A DNA stretch of 64,000 nucleotides from Microbacterium gorillae (GTDB lineage Bacteria; Actinomycetota; Actinomycetes; Actinomycetales; Microbacteriaceae), in NCBI RefSeq assembly GCF_000826185.2, contig NZ_LN648871.1:1-64000 (forward strand), in the 5' to 3' direction. Positions 35,018 to 44,361 of the stretch are shown one piece after another; within the stretch, counting starts at the first letter, position 1; every line of letters begins with the position of its first letter. Both the position numbers and the translations under genes were made by a program. The notes beneath the pieces were generated by a model. The model saw only the letters and a program-made list of their open reading frames with translations. It ran no database searches and was not told the origin of the DNA.

Positions 35018-36814
35018 TCAGTTGCAGGTCGGGGTGGTGGGGCCGTAGTGGAAGCGGTCGTCGGTCCAGGCGATGAGGTCCCGCATGAAGTCGGTGTTGC
35101 CGTAGAGCATGCTGATGTGGTCGGACTTCTTGCGCTGGCGATAGTCCACGCTGACCCCGGCCTTGCAGAGCTTGTCCACGTACGACTTCTGCAGCGCCGG
35201 GCTGATCAGCGCATCCTCCATCCCCGTGACGATCATGAGGCCGCGCCCGCTCACCGGTTCCGGGTTGTTCTCGCGCAGCCGGGCGCCGAGGGGGCCCGTG
35301 CGCGGATCGACTTTGAAGAACGACGGATCGGCGAAGCGGGCGGCGACCGAGGCCACCGACACGAGCATCTCCGGACCGGCCAGACAGCGCTGCGGGTAAG
35401 CGCGCATCGCGAAGTCCGATCCGGGACGGACGTAATCGCGGATCCGGACGTCGTCGTAGCGCTCCGAATACGAGGTCAGGACGAAGGATTCCAGCACGGC
35501 CCCGCCGAGCTTCATGCTCAGCGAGTCCACCAGGCCGGTCAGGTCGACGGCAGGGCTGATCGCGGCGGTGCCGTAGACGTACAGCTCCGGCGCGTAATCG
35601 GCGGCGACCTGCGAGGCCCAGAGCGCCGCGTGACCACCCTGCGAATGGCCCCAGATCACCGTCGAGCGGCTGATCCGCGTCTCGGTGAGCTGGGTGGCGG
35701 CCCGTGTGGCGTCCAGCATCGCGTAGGCGCTGTCCCGCCCGACCAGGTAGGGGTTCGGGCCGGCCGTGCCGAGGCCGGGGTAGTCGGTCGCGACCAGCGC
35801 CCAGCCCTCCGCGATGATCTGATTCAGCGCGAACATCCCGCCGGATTTGAACGGACGCTCCTGCAACGACGGCGCGCACGTCGGGGCGTAGCCCGTGGTG
35901 CCGTGGCCCCACGTGATGGAAGGGTGCAGGAGGTCGTCGTCCGGAGCGGCCACGAGCGCACTCGCCACCCGGACATCCCCGTTGCCGTCGTTCGTCGTGT
36001 ACAGGATGCGCCAGGCGCGAGCACCGGAGGGAACCTCGGGGTTCTCGAACGGTTCGGACCGGATCAGCTGTCCCGGCTCGTCCGGAATGTCACGCGGCGC
36101 AGCGTAGAACACGTCCGTCACGACCGAGTCCCGCGTGGCGATCACCGTCCCGATCGTGGTCGCGATGGCCGCGATCACCGCGACGGCGGCGATCAGGGAG
36201 CGGAGGAACCGACGCAGGAACCCGCTGCCGCTGCGGGGCGGTTTGCGCCGGCTGCCGCGCACGGTCGTCCACACCGTGTCCACGCCCGTGATGATGAGCC
36301 AGAACGCGAACACCACGCCGAGGATGATCATCGACGCGTCGCGCCAGACGAAGGCCACCACCCCGAAGCCGATGGCCGCCACTCCCAGCGTTGCCGACGA
36401 GATGCGTTCGTCGAGGCTGCGCGGACGGCCGCGTTGACGGAACGCCTGCATGATGCGGGCCACGCCGACGACGATCAGACCGAGCGACACCACGACGATG
36501 AGCACCCAGACCGTCAACCACGGGATGGTGAGCAGCACCACTCCGGTGGCGACCCAGAGGATCGCCGTGATGATCCGCCAGCGACGGGACGCGGCCGTCT
36601 CCCACAGGGCGAGCACGCCCTCGAGGATCGCGCCGATGCCGATGAGCACCGCGAGCAGGTCCAACGACGTGGTGGGGCGGACGATGACCAGAAGCCCGCC
36701 GATGATCGCGGCGACGCCGATCCCGATCCGCAGCGGGCGCGGTCCAGCCTCGAAGCGTCGGACGACCAGCGCCCGTTTCGCCGAAAACCCCACCTCATAC
36801 CTCCAGCCATCCAT
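35018..36814 (-). CDS. DUF308 membrane domain fused to a secretory-lipase alpha/beta hydrolase
   Basis: The 598-residue protein has an N-terminal DUF308/HdeD-like part (residues about 20-190) with six membrane helices, another helix near 210, and a C-terminal alpha/beta hydrolase of the fungal-type secretory lipase (LIP) family. That domain carries TWGHGTTGYAPTCAPS, GWALVATDYPGLG, the nucleophile elbow GHSQGG near 391, and a C-terminal GMEDALISP/SDHISM pair for Asp and His. The hydrolase should face outward, anchored by the DUF308 part. ATG 36814 (MDGWRYEV) is chosen; the longer frame overlaps the divergent CDF gene. Confidence 0.85.
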   Translation of the reverse strand: MDGWRYEVGFSAKRALVVRRFEAGPRPLRIGIGVAAIIGGLLVIVRPTTSLDLLAVLIGIGAILEGVLALWETAASRRWRIITAILWVATGVVLLTIPWLTVWVLIVVVSLGLIVVGVARIMQAFRQRGRPRSLDERISSATLGVAAIGFGVVAFVWRDASMIILGVVFAFWLIITGVDTVWTTVRGSRRKPPRSGSGFLRRFLRSLIAAVAVIAAIATTIGTVIATRDSVVTDVFYAAPRDIPDEPGQLIRSEPFENPEVPSGARAWRILYTTNDGNGDVRVASALVAAPDDDLLHPSITWGHGTTGYAPTCAPSLQERPFKSGGMFALNQIIAEGWALVATDYPGLGTAGPNPYLVGRDSAYAMLDATRAATQLTETRISRSTVIWGHSQGGHAALWASQVAADYAPELYVYGTAAISPAVDLTGLVDSLSMKLGGAVLESFVLTSYSERYDDVRIRDYVRPGSDFAMRAYPQRCLAGPEMLVSVASVAARFADPSFFKVDPRTGPLGARLRENNPEPVSGRGLMIVTGMEDALISPALQKSYVDKLCKAGVSVDYRQRKKSDHISMLYGNTDFMRDLIAWTDDRFHYGPTTPTCN

Positions 36815-36886
36815 TCCACCCCATCCGGCTGGGAGGCGGGTCGCCGCTGCGCCGTGTCGAACGCGCGGCGGGCGTAACCTGACGCG

Positions 36887-37798
36887 GTGACCGTCGTGAT
36901 CGCCTTCATCGCCAACGTCCTCGTCGCCGCCGCGAAGACGGTCGCCGCCGTGATCACCGGGTCGGCGGCCATGGTCGCCGAGGCGGCGCACTCGTGGGCG
37001 GACTGCGGCAACGAGATCTTCCTCCTGATCGCGGACCGGCAGAGCACGCGCACGAAGGACGCCCGCCACCCGTTCGGGTACGGGCGCAGCGCGTTCCTGT
37101 GGTCACTGATCGCGGCGTTCGGCATCTTCACGGCCGGCTCGATCGTGTCGGTGATGAACGGGATCCAGCAGCTGACGCACCCGGAGGCGATCTCGGATGT
37201 CGGCTGGGCCTACGCCGTGCTGGCGATCGCGTTCGTGCTGGAGGGCGCGTCGTTCGCGCAGGCGCTGATCCGCTCGCGACGTCTGGCCAACCAGCGCAAT
37301 CGCTCGACGTGGGATTTCGTTCTGGACACCAGCGACACGACACTGCGGGCCGTGTTCTTCGAGGACTTCGCCGCCCTGATCGGGCTCGTGATCGCCGGCG
37401 GCGCGATCGCGCTGCATCAGATCACGGGGAACGCGATCTGGGACGCGGTCGGCTCGATCCTCGTCGGCGTCCTGCTCGGGATCGTCGCGGTGATCCTGAT
37501 CCAGCGCAACTTCATGTTCCTCGTCGGCACCACGGTGCCGGCGGACATCCGCGTCAACGCCGGCCGCACGATCCTCGCCAACCCGGCCGTGGAGCGGATC
37601 ACCTATCTGCACATCGAGTACGTCGGCCCGAACAAGCTGTTCGTCGTCGCCGAGATCGACCTGGTCGGTGACCTGCGCGAGCACGATGTCGCTCGACGCC
37701 TGCGTGCGATCGAGCAGGAGATCCAGGCGCATCCGCTCGTCGAGTCCGTGGTGCTGTCCCTGTCCGTCGACGACGAGCCGTCGCTCAGCTTCGGCTGA
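36887..37798 (+). CDS. Cation diffusion facilitator family transporter
   Basis: The 303-residue protein has six membrane helices and the CDF metal site pattern in helices 2 and 5: AEAAHSWADCGNE, and later DTTLRAVFFEDFAALIG. The C-terminal cytoplasmic domain (ERITYLHIEYVGPNKLFVVAEIDL) has the ferredoxin-like fold used in dimerisation. Such proteins export Zn2+, Mn2+ or Fe2+ by proton antiport. TAACCT (36875-36880) ends 6 nt before GTG, so the mRNA is probably leaderless. It is divergent from the DUF308-lipase gene. Confidence 0.9.
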   Translation: MTVVIAFIANVLVAAAKTVAAVITGSAAMVAEAAHSWADCGNEIFLLIADRQSTRTKDARHPFGYGRSAFLWSLIAAFGIFTAGSIVSVMNGIQQLTHPEAISDVGWAYAVLAIAFVLEGASFAQALIRSRRLANQRNRSTWDFVLDTSDTTLRAVFFEDFAALIGLVIAGGAIALHQITGNAIWDAVGSILVGVLLGIVAVILIQRNFMFLVGTTVPADIRVNAGRTILANPAVERITYLHIEYVGPNKLFVVAEIDLVGDLREHDVARRLRAIEQEIQAHPLVESVVLSLSVDDEPSLSFG

Positions 37799-37816
37799 CG
37801 TAGGCTTGCACCGTAC

Positions 37817-37844
37817 GGCCCGCCCGCGCTGGGCGCCGCGGGCC
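37817..37844 (+). terminator. Hairpin downstream of the CDF gene
   Basis: GGCCCGC and GCGGGCC pair with a GC-rich loop 18 nt after the CDF stop. It is probably the first of two hairpins that separate the CDF gene from topA. Confidence 0.45.
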
Positions 37845-37848
37845 CGAT

Positions 37849-37871
37849 CCGGACGAGACCCGTTCGTCCGG
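37849..37871 (+). terminator. Second hairpin between the CDF gene and topA
   Basis: CCGGACGA and TCGTCCGG form an 8-bp perfect stem with a 7-nt loop (GACCCGT). It could act as a terminator, or lie just upstream of the topA promoter as a regulatory site. Confidence 0.45.
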
Positions 37872-37910
37872 CCGACTCCTCGTCACAGCCGCGACCGCTT
37901 CGGCGGCGTG

Positions 37911-37916
37911 TATCTT
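37911..37916 (+). promoter_or_regulatory. -10 box of topA
   Basis: TATCTT lies 26 nt before the topA GTG. No good -35 box is seen at the proper distance. Transcription from about 37923 would leave a 19-nt leader with AAGGA as ribosome site. Confidence 0.45.
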
Positions 37917-37941
37917 GCTGTCGACAACGAAAGGACGCTCC

Positions 37942-40743
37942 GTGGCACACGGTAAGAAGCTCGTCATCGTCGAGTCCCCGACGAAGATGAAGTCCATCCA
38001 GGGCTACCTGGGTGACGACTACGAGGTCCTGAGCTCGGTCGGTCACATCCGTGACCTGGCGGACAAGAAGAGCATCCCGGCCGAGAAGAAGGCCGCGTAC
38101 GGCAAGTACTCGATCGACGTCGACAACGACTTCGACCCGCTCTACGTGGTCTCCGACCGCAAGACCAAGACGGTCGCCGAACTCAAGCGCGCCCTGAAGA
38201 ACGCTGACGAGCTCCTGCTCGCCACTGATGAGGACCGCGAGGGCGAGGCCATCGCGTGGCACCTGCTGGAGACGCTGAAGCCCAAGGTTCCGGTCAAGCG
38301 CATGGTCTTCCACGAGATCACCAAGGACGCCATCCGCGCCGCCGTCGACAACACGCGCGAGCTCGATCTTGCGCTCGTCGACGCGCAGGAGACCCGCCGT
38401 GTCCTGGACCGCCTGTACGGCTGGGACGTCAGCCCCGTGCTCTGGTACAAGGTGCAGCCGGGCCTGTCCGCCGGTCGCGTGCAGTCCGCCGCGACCCGCA
38501 TGGTCGTGGACCGGGAGCGCGAGCGCATGGCGTTCACCTCGGCCGCGTACTGGGACGTTGAGGCCGACGCCGCCGCGGACGGCTCCACCTTCCGCGTGCG
38601 CCTGGTGCGCCTGGACGGTGCGCCCATCGCCCGCGGCACCGACTTCGACGAGCGCGGTGAGCTGAAGAAGGCCGTCGTCGTGCTGAACGAGGCCGAGGCG
38701 ACCACGCTCGCGTCCGCGATCACCACGGCCGGTTCCGGCGAGGTCGCCAAGGTCGAAGCCAAGCCCGGCACGCGCAGCCCGTACGCCCCGTTCACGACCT
38801 CCACGCTGCAGCAGGAGGCCGGACGCAAGCTCTCGATGACGGCGAAGATGGCGATGTCCACCGCCCAGCGCCTCTACGAGAAGGGGTACATCACCTATAT
38901 GCGCACCGACTCGGTCGCGCTGTCCACGCAGGCGATCACCGCGGCGCGCACGCAGGCGGTCTCGCTGTACGGCGAGAAGGCCGTGCCGCTGAAGCCCCGC
39001 GTGTACAAGTCGAAGTCCAAGAACGCGCAGGAGGCGCACGAGGCGATCCGCCCGTCGGGGGAGACCTTCCGCACGCCGGCGTCGGTGTCCTCCGCACTGG
39101 ATCGCGATGAGGCGCGCCTGTACGACCTGATCTGGAAGCGCACCGTCGCCAGCCAGATGTCGGACGCGAAGTTCGAGACCACGACCGTCACGATCGGCGT
39201 GAACGCGGACGGCCGCAAGGCGGAGCTGACCGCGTCCGGAACCGTCTACACCTTCAAGGGATTCCTGGAGGCGTACGAGGAGGGCCGCGACGAGAAGCGC
39301 TCCGACGGCGACAAGGCCGCCGACCAGTCCCTGCCCGCGCTGAGCGTGGGATCGTCCGTGGACGTCACCGATGTCGAGGTCAAGGACCACCGCACCACGC
39401 CGAAGCCCCGCTACACCGAGGCGTCACTGGTGAAGGTGCTGGAGGAGCGCGGCATCGGTCGCCCCTCCACGTTCGCCAGCATCATCGACACGATCATCGC
39501 CCGCGGCTACGTCTCCAAGCGCGGCCAGGCCCTCGTGCCGTCGTGGATGGCGTTCAGCGTCGTCCGCCTGCTCGAGGAGAACTTCGCCGAGCTCGTGGAC
39601 TACGACTTCACCGCCGCGCTCGAGGACGACCTCGACGCCATCGCCCGCGGCGAGCAGCGCCGCGCGGACTGGCTGAAGGAGTTCTACTTCGGCTCGGACA
39701 GCCACACCGGCCTGCGCAACATCGTCGACAACGTCGGTGAGATCGATGCCCGCGCCCTGAACGCGACCCGGATCACCGACGCCGCCACCCTCCGCTTCGG
39801 CCGTTACGGGCCGTACCTCGAGGTCGCCGACGCCGCGAACCCGGACGCGAAGCCGCGCATCGTCAACATCCCCGAGGGTATGGCGCCCGACGAGCTGACC
39901 GCCGAGCGCGCCACCGAGCTGATCGAGGCGCCGGTGGCCGGCGACCGGGTCCTGGGCGAGATTCCGGAGACCGGCAAGCTCGTCGTGGTCAAGGACGGCC
40001 GGTTCGGTCCGTACGTGCAGGAGATCGACCCGCCCTCGGACGAGGACGAGGTGGACACCGCGACCGGCGAGGTCGCCGAGGCGCCGAAGAAGCGCGGTGC
40101 CAAGAAGGTCGCCGAGCCGAAGCCGCGCACCGCGTCGCTGTTCAAGTCGATGTCCGTCGACACCGTCGATTTCGCCACCGCGCTGCAGCTGCTCGAGCTT
40201 CCCCGCGTCGTGGGCGTCGACCCGGCGACGGAGGAGGAGATCACCGCGCAGAACGGTCGGTTCGGTCCGTACCTGAAGAAGGGCACCGACTCGCGCTCGC
40301 TGCAGACCGAGGCGGAGATCTTCGACATCACGCTGGAGCAGGCGCTCGAGCTGTACGCGCAGCCGAAGTACGGTGCTCGTCGTGCCGCGTCGGCGCTCAA
40401 GGAGTTCGAGGCGGACCCGGTCAGCGGCAAGGCGATCAAGGTCAAGGACGGTCGGTTCGGTCCGTACGTCACCGACGGTGAGACGAACGTCACGATCCCG
40501 AAGGGCCAGACCCCGGACGACATCACGTTCGAGATCGCGGTGCAGATGCTCGCGGACAAGCGTGCGAAGGGTCCGGCGCCCAAGCGCAAGACCGCCGCTC
40601 GCAAGACCACGACGGCGAAGAAGACCACGACCGCGGCGGCGAAGAAGACCACCGCCGCGAAGACCGCGGCCGCGAAGCAGGCACCCGCGAAGAAGGCACC
40701 GGCGAAGAAGGCACCGGCGAAGAAGGCCGCGGACGACGCGTGA
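37942..40743 (+). CDS. topA: DNA topoisomerase I
   Basis: The 933-residue type IA topoisomerase relaxes negative supercoils. The TOPRIM domain begins LVIVESPTKMKSI and contains DEDREGEAIAWH; the catalytic Tyr lies in YMRTDS near residue 320. The actinobacterial C-terminus has repeated GRFGPY modules (at about 620, 692, 773 and 836) in place of zinc fingers. A final 45-residue tail is almost only Lys, Ala, Thr and Pro. GTG 37942 (MAHGKKLVIV) has AAGGAC 6 nt upstream; earlier in-frame codons are not conserved. It overlaps tmk by 4 nt. Confidence 0.96.
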   Translation: MAHGKKLVIVESPTKMKSIQGYLGDDYEVLSSVGHIRDLADKKSIPAEKKAAYGKYSIDVDNDFDPLYVVSDRKTKTVAELKRALKNADELLLATDEDREGEAIAWHLLETLKPKVPVKRMVFHEITKDAIRAAVDNTRELDLALVDAQETRRVLDRLYGWDVSPVLWYKVQPGLSAGRVQSAATRMVVDRERERMAFTSAAYWDVEADAAADGSTFRVRLVRLDGAPIARGTDFDERGELKKAVVVLNEAEATTLASAITTAGSGEVAKVEAKPGTRSPYAPFTTSTLQQEAGRKLSMTAKMAMSTAQRLYEKGYITYMRTDSVALSTQAITAARTQAVSLYGEKAVPLKPRVYKSKSKNAQEAHEAIRPSGETFRTPASVSSALDRDEARLYDLIWKRTVASQMSDAKFETTTVTIGVNADGRKAELTASGTVYTFKGFLEAYEEGRDEKRSDGDKAADQSLPALSVGSSVDVTDVEVKDHRTTPKPRYTEASLVKVLEERGIGRPSTFASIIDTIIARGYVSKRGQALVPSWMAFSVVRLLEENFAELVDYDFTAALEDDLDAIARGEQRRADWLKEFYFGSDSHTGLRNIVDNVGEIDARALNATRITDAATLRFGRYGPYLEVADAANPDAKPRIVNIPEGMAPDELTAERATELIEAPVAGDRVLGEIPETGKLVVVKDGRFGPYVQEIDPPSDEDEVDTATGEVAEAPKKRGAKKVAEPKPRTASLFKSMSVDTVDFATALQLLELPRVVGVDPATEEEITAQNGRFGPYLKKGTDSRSLQTEAEIFDITLEQALELYAQPKYGARRAASALKEFEADPVSGKAIKVKDGRFGPYVTDGETNVTIPKGQTPDDITFEIAVQMLADKRAKGPAPKRKTAARKTTTAKKTTTAAAKKTTAAKTAAAKQAPAKKAPAKKAPAKKAADDA

Positions 40744-41363
40744 GCGCCGGATTGTGGATCACCGTCGAGGGCGGTGACGGCACCGGCAAGACCACGCAGT
40801 CGCGCCTGCTCGCGGACTGGTTGACCGGGCAGGGGCGCACCGTGGTGCACACCCGCGAGCCGGGCGGCACGGAGGTGGGCCGGTTGATCCGGGACATCGT
40901 GCTGCATCACCGCGGTGACATCGTGCCCCGGGCGGAGGCGCTGCTGTACGCCGCCGATCGAGCGCATCACGTCGCGACCGTGGTGCGGCCGGCACTGGAG
41001 CGCGGCGAGGTCGTGCTGCAGGACCGCTACCTGGATTCGTCCGTGGTCTACCAGGGGGCCGGACGAGTGCTGGATGCGGCGGAGGTCCGCAACCTCTCGC
41101 TGTGGGCCACCGAGGGCGCCTTGCCGGATGTCACCGTTCTGCTCGATCTGGATGAGCAGGTCGCGCGCGAGCGGCTCGATTCGGCCGACAAACCGTTCGA
41201 TCGGCTGGAGGCCGCGGGGGAGTCCTTCCACACGCGCGTTCGGCGTGCCTACCTGGAGCTGGCCGCGGCCGAACCGGACCGGTTCCTCGTCGTCGACGCG
41301 GCTGCTCCCGTGGCGGAGATCGCCGAGGTCATCCGCACGCGCGTCGCCGAGCGCCTGAGCTGA
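40740..41363 (+). CDS. tmk: Thymidylate kinase
   Basis: The 207-residue kinase converts dTMP to dTDP. The P-loop is EGGDGTGKTTQ, the DR(Y/H) motif is DRYLDSSVVYQG, and the LID region carries FDRLEAAGESFHTRVR. TREPGGTEVG is the nucleoside-binding block. The GTG overlaps the topA stop (GTGA), so the two are translationally coupled. It is followed by holB with its own leaderless promoter. Confidence 0.95.
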   Translation: MSAGLWITVEGGDGTGKTTQSRLLADWLTGQGRTVVHTREPGGTEVGRLIRDIVLHHRGDIVPRAEALLYAADRAHHVATVVRPALERGEVVLQDRYLDSSVVYQGAGRVLDAAEVRNLSLWATEGALPDVTVLLDLDEQVARERLDSADKPFDRLEAAGESFHTRVRRAYLELAAAEPDRFLVVDAAAPVAEIAEVIRTRVAERLS

Positions 41364-41413
41364 CCGGTGGACGGTCGAGCTCCGCTGTCTCAGCCCGCCG
41401 TTAGGCTGGACGC

Positions 41414-42577
41414 ATGAGCGTGACGGAGAGTGCCGCGAGCACCCTCCCCTGGGGAGACGTCTGGGGGCAGGACGAGGCCGTCGCGACACTGCGTGCGGCC
41501 GCCGAGAATCCGCTCGCGATGACGCATGCGTGGCTTCTCACCGGCCCGCCCGGATCAGGCCGCTCGAACCTCGCGTACGCGTTCGCCGCGTCCCTGATCG
41601 CCTCCGGCCCGGAGGACGTGAACACGATGCGCCAGGTGATCGCCGGGACGCATCCGGACCTGTCCGCCCTGCGGACCGAGGGCGTCATCATCTCGATCAA
41701 AGACGCTCGCGGCCTCGTCGAACGCAGTTACCTGTCGCCGTCCGCGGGTCGCCACCGCGTGATCGTGGTGGAGGACGCCGACCGGATGACCGAGCGGACC
41801 TCCAACGTCCTGCTCAAGGCGCTCGAAGAGCCGCCGGCGGAGACCGTGTGGGTGCTGTGCGCGCCGAGCGAGGCCGACCTGCTGCCGACGATCCGCTCGC
41901 GCGTGCGTGCGCTACGGCTGCGGGAACCGGAGGTCGCCGACGTCGCCCGACTGGTCATGCAGCGCACGGGCGTCCCGGCCGAGATCGCCGAACAGTCCGC
42001 GCGCCACGCGCAGCGGCACATCGGCATGGCGCAGCGTCTCGCGACCGACGCCGCCTCGCGTGAGCGGCGGGACGCGACGCTGCGCGGGGTGCTGTCCGTC
42101 CGCGGCATCGGTGATGTGGTCGAGATCGCCGGTCGCATCGTCCAGGCCGCGACCGATGATGCCAAGGCCCTCACCGCCGAACGCGACGAGGCCGAGCGGG
42201 CATCGCTGCTGCGCACCGTGGGCGTCGCGCCCGGAGCACCCGTCCCACCGGCGGTGCGCTCGCAGATCTCGGCGCTCGAGGACGAACAGAAGCGCCGCGC
42301 CACGCGCAGCCTCCGCGACGGCATCGATCGCGTGCTCACCGACATGCAGTCGCTGTTCCGTGACGTCGCGCTGATGCAGTTCGGCCGCACGGACGACCTG
42401 ATCAACGTCGAGCTCGCCGAGACCGCCCGGGCGCGGACGGCCGAGTGGACGCACCAGCGCACCCTGACCGTGCTCGACGCGATCACCGCCACCCGTCAGG
42501 CGGTGCAGCAGAATGCGGCACCGCTGCTGGCGATCGAAAGCCTCCTCGTCACCGTGGGGACCGGAAGGACACCATGA
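41414..42577 (+). CDS. holB: DNA polymerase III subunit delta'
   Basis: The 387-residue clamp-loader subunit has the AAA+ pattern: a P-loop-like GPPGSGRSNL near residue 42, a Walker B-like VIVVEDADRM, and the SRC-equivalent RSRVRALRLRE. The four Cys that bind zinc in many delta' and gamma proteins are absent; only one Cys is present in this part (VLCAPS). TAGGCT (41402-41407) ends exactly 6 nt before ATG, with no ribosome site. It overlaps the following hydrolase gene by 4 nt. Confidence 0.92.
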   Translation: MSVTESAASTLPWGDVWGQDEAVATLRAAAENPLAMTHAWLLTGPPGSGRSNLAYAFAASLIASGPEDVNTMRQVIAGTHPDLSALRTEGVIISIKDARGLVERSYLSPSAGRHRVIVVEDADRMTERTSNVLLKALEEPPAETVWVLCAPSEADLLPTIRSRVRALRLREPEVADVARLVMQRTGVPAEIAEQSARHAQRHIGMAQRLATDAASRERRDATLRGVLSVRGIGDVVEIAGRIVQAATDDAKALTAERDEAERASLLRTVGVAPGAPVPPAVRSQISALEDEQKRRATRSLRDGIDRVLTDMQSLFRDVALMQFGRTDDLINVELAETARARTAEWTHQRTLTVLDAITATRQAVQQNAAPLLAIESLLVTVGTGRTP

Positions 42578-44130
42578 CCGCCACTCGCCTCCGCCGGCTG
42601 GGCGCCGCCCTCGTGACCCTCGCGGTCGCCTCGCTGACCCTCACGGGTTGTCTGTACTCGCAGATCCCGAAGGAGTCCGCCGGGTACAGCGGTGCCGACA
42701 AGACGCCGAGCACGGTCGGCGTTCCGGCGGGGCTGGAGAAGTACTACTCGCAGACCGTGGACTGGTCCTCCTGCGCGAAGGCGATGCAGTGCGGCACGGT
42801 CAGCGTTCCGCTGGACTACGCCGACCCGTCCGGCGCCTCCATCGACCTCGCCCTGGTGCGGGCCCGCCCGTCCGGCACACCGCAGGGATCGTTGCTGGTC
42901 AACCCGGGCGGTCCCGGTGCGAGCGGTGTGGATTTCGTCGAGTCGAGCCTGAGCTACGCCGTCGCCGCTCCGGTGCGCGCAGCCTTTGACATCGTCGGGT
43001 TCGACCCGCGGGGTGTCGGGAAGTCCTCCCCGGTGAAGTGCCTGGACGGAAAGGCGATGGACGAGTACCTGTACGCGCCGGTGGCCGGGGTGCGCGGGTC
43101 GCAGGAGTGGCTGGATGACGAGGACGCGCGGGCGAAGTCCTTCGCCGACGCGTGCGAGGCCAACAGCGGCAAGATCCTGCCCTTCATCACGACCGAGAAC
43201 GCGGCGAAGGACATGGACGTGATGCGCGCGGTGCTCGGCGACGACAAGCTGAACTACCTCGGCTACTCCTACGGCACCAAACTCGGCGCGACGTACGCCG
43301 GGCTGTTCCCGGAGCGGGTCGGTCGTCTCGTGCTCGACGGCGCGTTGGACCCGGAGATGACCGGCGACGAGGTGGGCCTCGTGCAGGCGAAGGGCTTCCA
43401 GACCGCGTTGACCGCCTACATGCAGAACTGCCTGGACGGGTCCCAGTGCCCGTTCACCGGCACGGTGGACCAGGCCCTCGGCGACCTGCGCACGCTGCTG
43501 GACACGGTCGACGCGAACCCGTTGCCCAACTCCGACGGTCGGAAGTTGGACGGCGCGGATCTGTCCCTGGCGATCACCGCTGCGCTGTACTCCGAGGACA
43601 GCTGGTCCTACCTGACCGAAGCGCTGGCCAAGGCGATGGAGGGCGACCCGAGCACGGCGTTCTTCCTGGCGGACTTCTACAACGGCCGCCAGGGGCCGGG
43701 CAAGTACGAGGACAACTCGACCGAGGCGTTCAACGCGTACAACTGTATGGATTACCAGCCGTCCGAGGAGACCGACACCGAGTCCAGCTACGAGGACGCG
43801 GAGAAGAAGATCGCCGCCGTCGCCCCGACGATCGCGAAGTACTGGCTGGGTGCTGACGTCTGCGAGTACTGGGCGGCCCCGCCGACCGGCAAGGCCGGAC
43901 GCATCACCGCCGACGGCGCGGCGCCGATCGTCGTGGTCGGAACGACGAACGACCCGGCGACGCCGTACGAGTGGGCCGTCGCGCTGTCCGATCAGCTTTC
44001 CAGCGGCGTGCTGATCACCCGCAAGGGCGACGGGCACACCGGCTACAACAAGGGCAACAGCTGCGTCGACGACGCCGTGAACGACTACTTCACGAAGCGC
44101 ACCGTTCCCACCGACGGCCTCACCTGCTGA
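42574..44130 (+). CDS. Secreted lipoprotein alpha/beta hydrolase with TAP-like C-terminus
   Basis: The 518-residue protein has a lipoprotein signal peptide with lipobox LTGC. An alpha/beta hydrolase domain carries LLVNPGGPGASGVDF (oxyanion region) and the nucleophile S232 in GYSYGT. A C-terminal TAP-like domain follows, with VVGTTNDPATPYEWA (Asp) and GDGHTGYNKGNSC (His). Homologues are tripeptidyl aminopeptidases and related esterases of Streptomyces and mycobacteria, acting outside the cell. ATG 42574 overlaps the holB stop and has GGAAGGA upstream. Confidence 0.92.
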   Translation: MTATRLRRLGAALVTLAVASLTLTGCLYSQIPKESAGYSGADKTPSTVGVPAGLEKYYSQTVDWSSCAKAMQCGTVSVPLDYADPSGASIDLALVRARPSGTPQGSLLVNPGGPGASGVDFVESSLSYAVAAPVRAAFDIVGFDPRGVGKSSPVKCLDGKAMDEYLYAPVAGVRGSQEWLDDEDARAKSFADACEANSGKILPFITTENAAKDMDVMRAVLGDDKLNYLGYSYGTKLGATYAGLFPERVGRLVLDGALDPEMTGDEVGLVQAKGFQTALTAYMQNCLDGSQCPFTGTVDQALGDLRTLLDTVDANPLPNSDGRKLDGADLSLAITAALYSEDSWSYLTEALAKAMEGDPSTAFFLADFYNGRQGPGKYEDNSTEAFNAYNCMDYQPSEETDTESSYEDAEKKIAAVAPTIAKYWLGADVCEYWAAPPTGKAGRITADGAAPIVVVGTTNDPATPYEWAVALSDQLSSGVLITRKGDGHTGYNKGNSCVDDAVNDYFTKRTVPTDGLTC

Positions 44131-44207
44131 CGCCGTCGGACGCCACGCCCGGACGCCGCCCACGGTACGGAGCACCCCCGCGGATGCTGTACTCTGGAAC
44201 ACGGCCC

Positions 44208-44283
44208 GCCGCCTTAGCTCAGTCGGCAGAGCGAGTCACTCGTAATGACTAGGTCGTCGGTTCGATTCCGACAGGCGGCTCCA
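44208..44283 (+). tRNA. tRNA-Thr (CGU)
   Basis: The 76-nt gene has acceptor GCCGCCT/AGGCGGC, D-stem GCTC/GAGC, anticodon stem AGTCA/TGACT with loop CTCGTAA giving anticodon CGT, and T-stem GTCGG/CCGAC. Discriminator T and encoded CCA are at 44280-44283. A -10-like TACTCT lies at 44190-44195 and a hairpin terminator follows 3 nt later. Confidence 0.96.
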
Positions 44284-44286
44284 TCA

Positions 44287-44317
44287 GAAAGACCCCCGGC
44301 ATGTCCGGGGGTCTTTC
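44287..44317 (+). terminator. Intrinsic terminator after tRNA-Thr
   Basis: GAAAGACCCCCGG and CCGGGGGTCTTTC form a perfect 13-bp stem with loop CATGT, ending in a short CTTTC. Confidence 0.87.
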
Positions 44318-44361
44318 GTCGTTCCCGGCCCGCGTGCCGGGCGAGACGGCGCGCCAACCCC

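Noticed and set aside
40574..40743. A separate histone-like K/A-rich gene at the end of topA
   Set aside because: It is continuous with the topA frame; Lys/Ala tails are usual for actinobacterial TopA.
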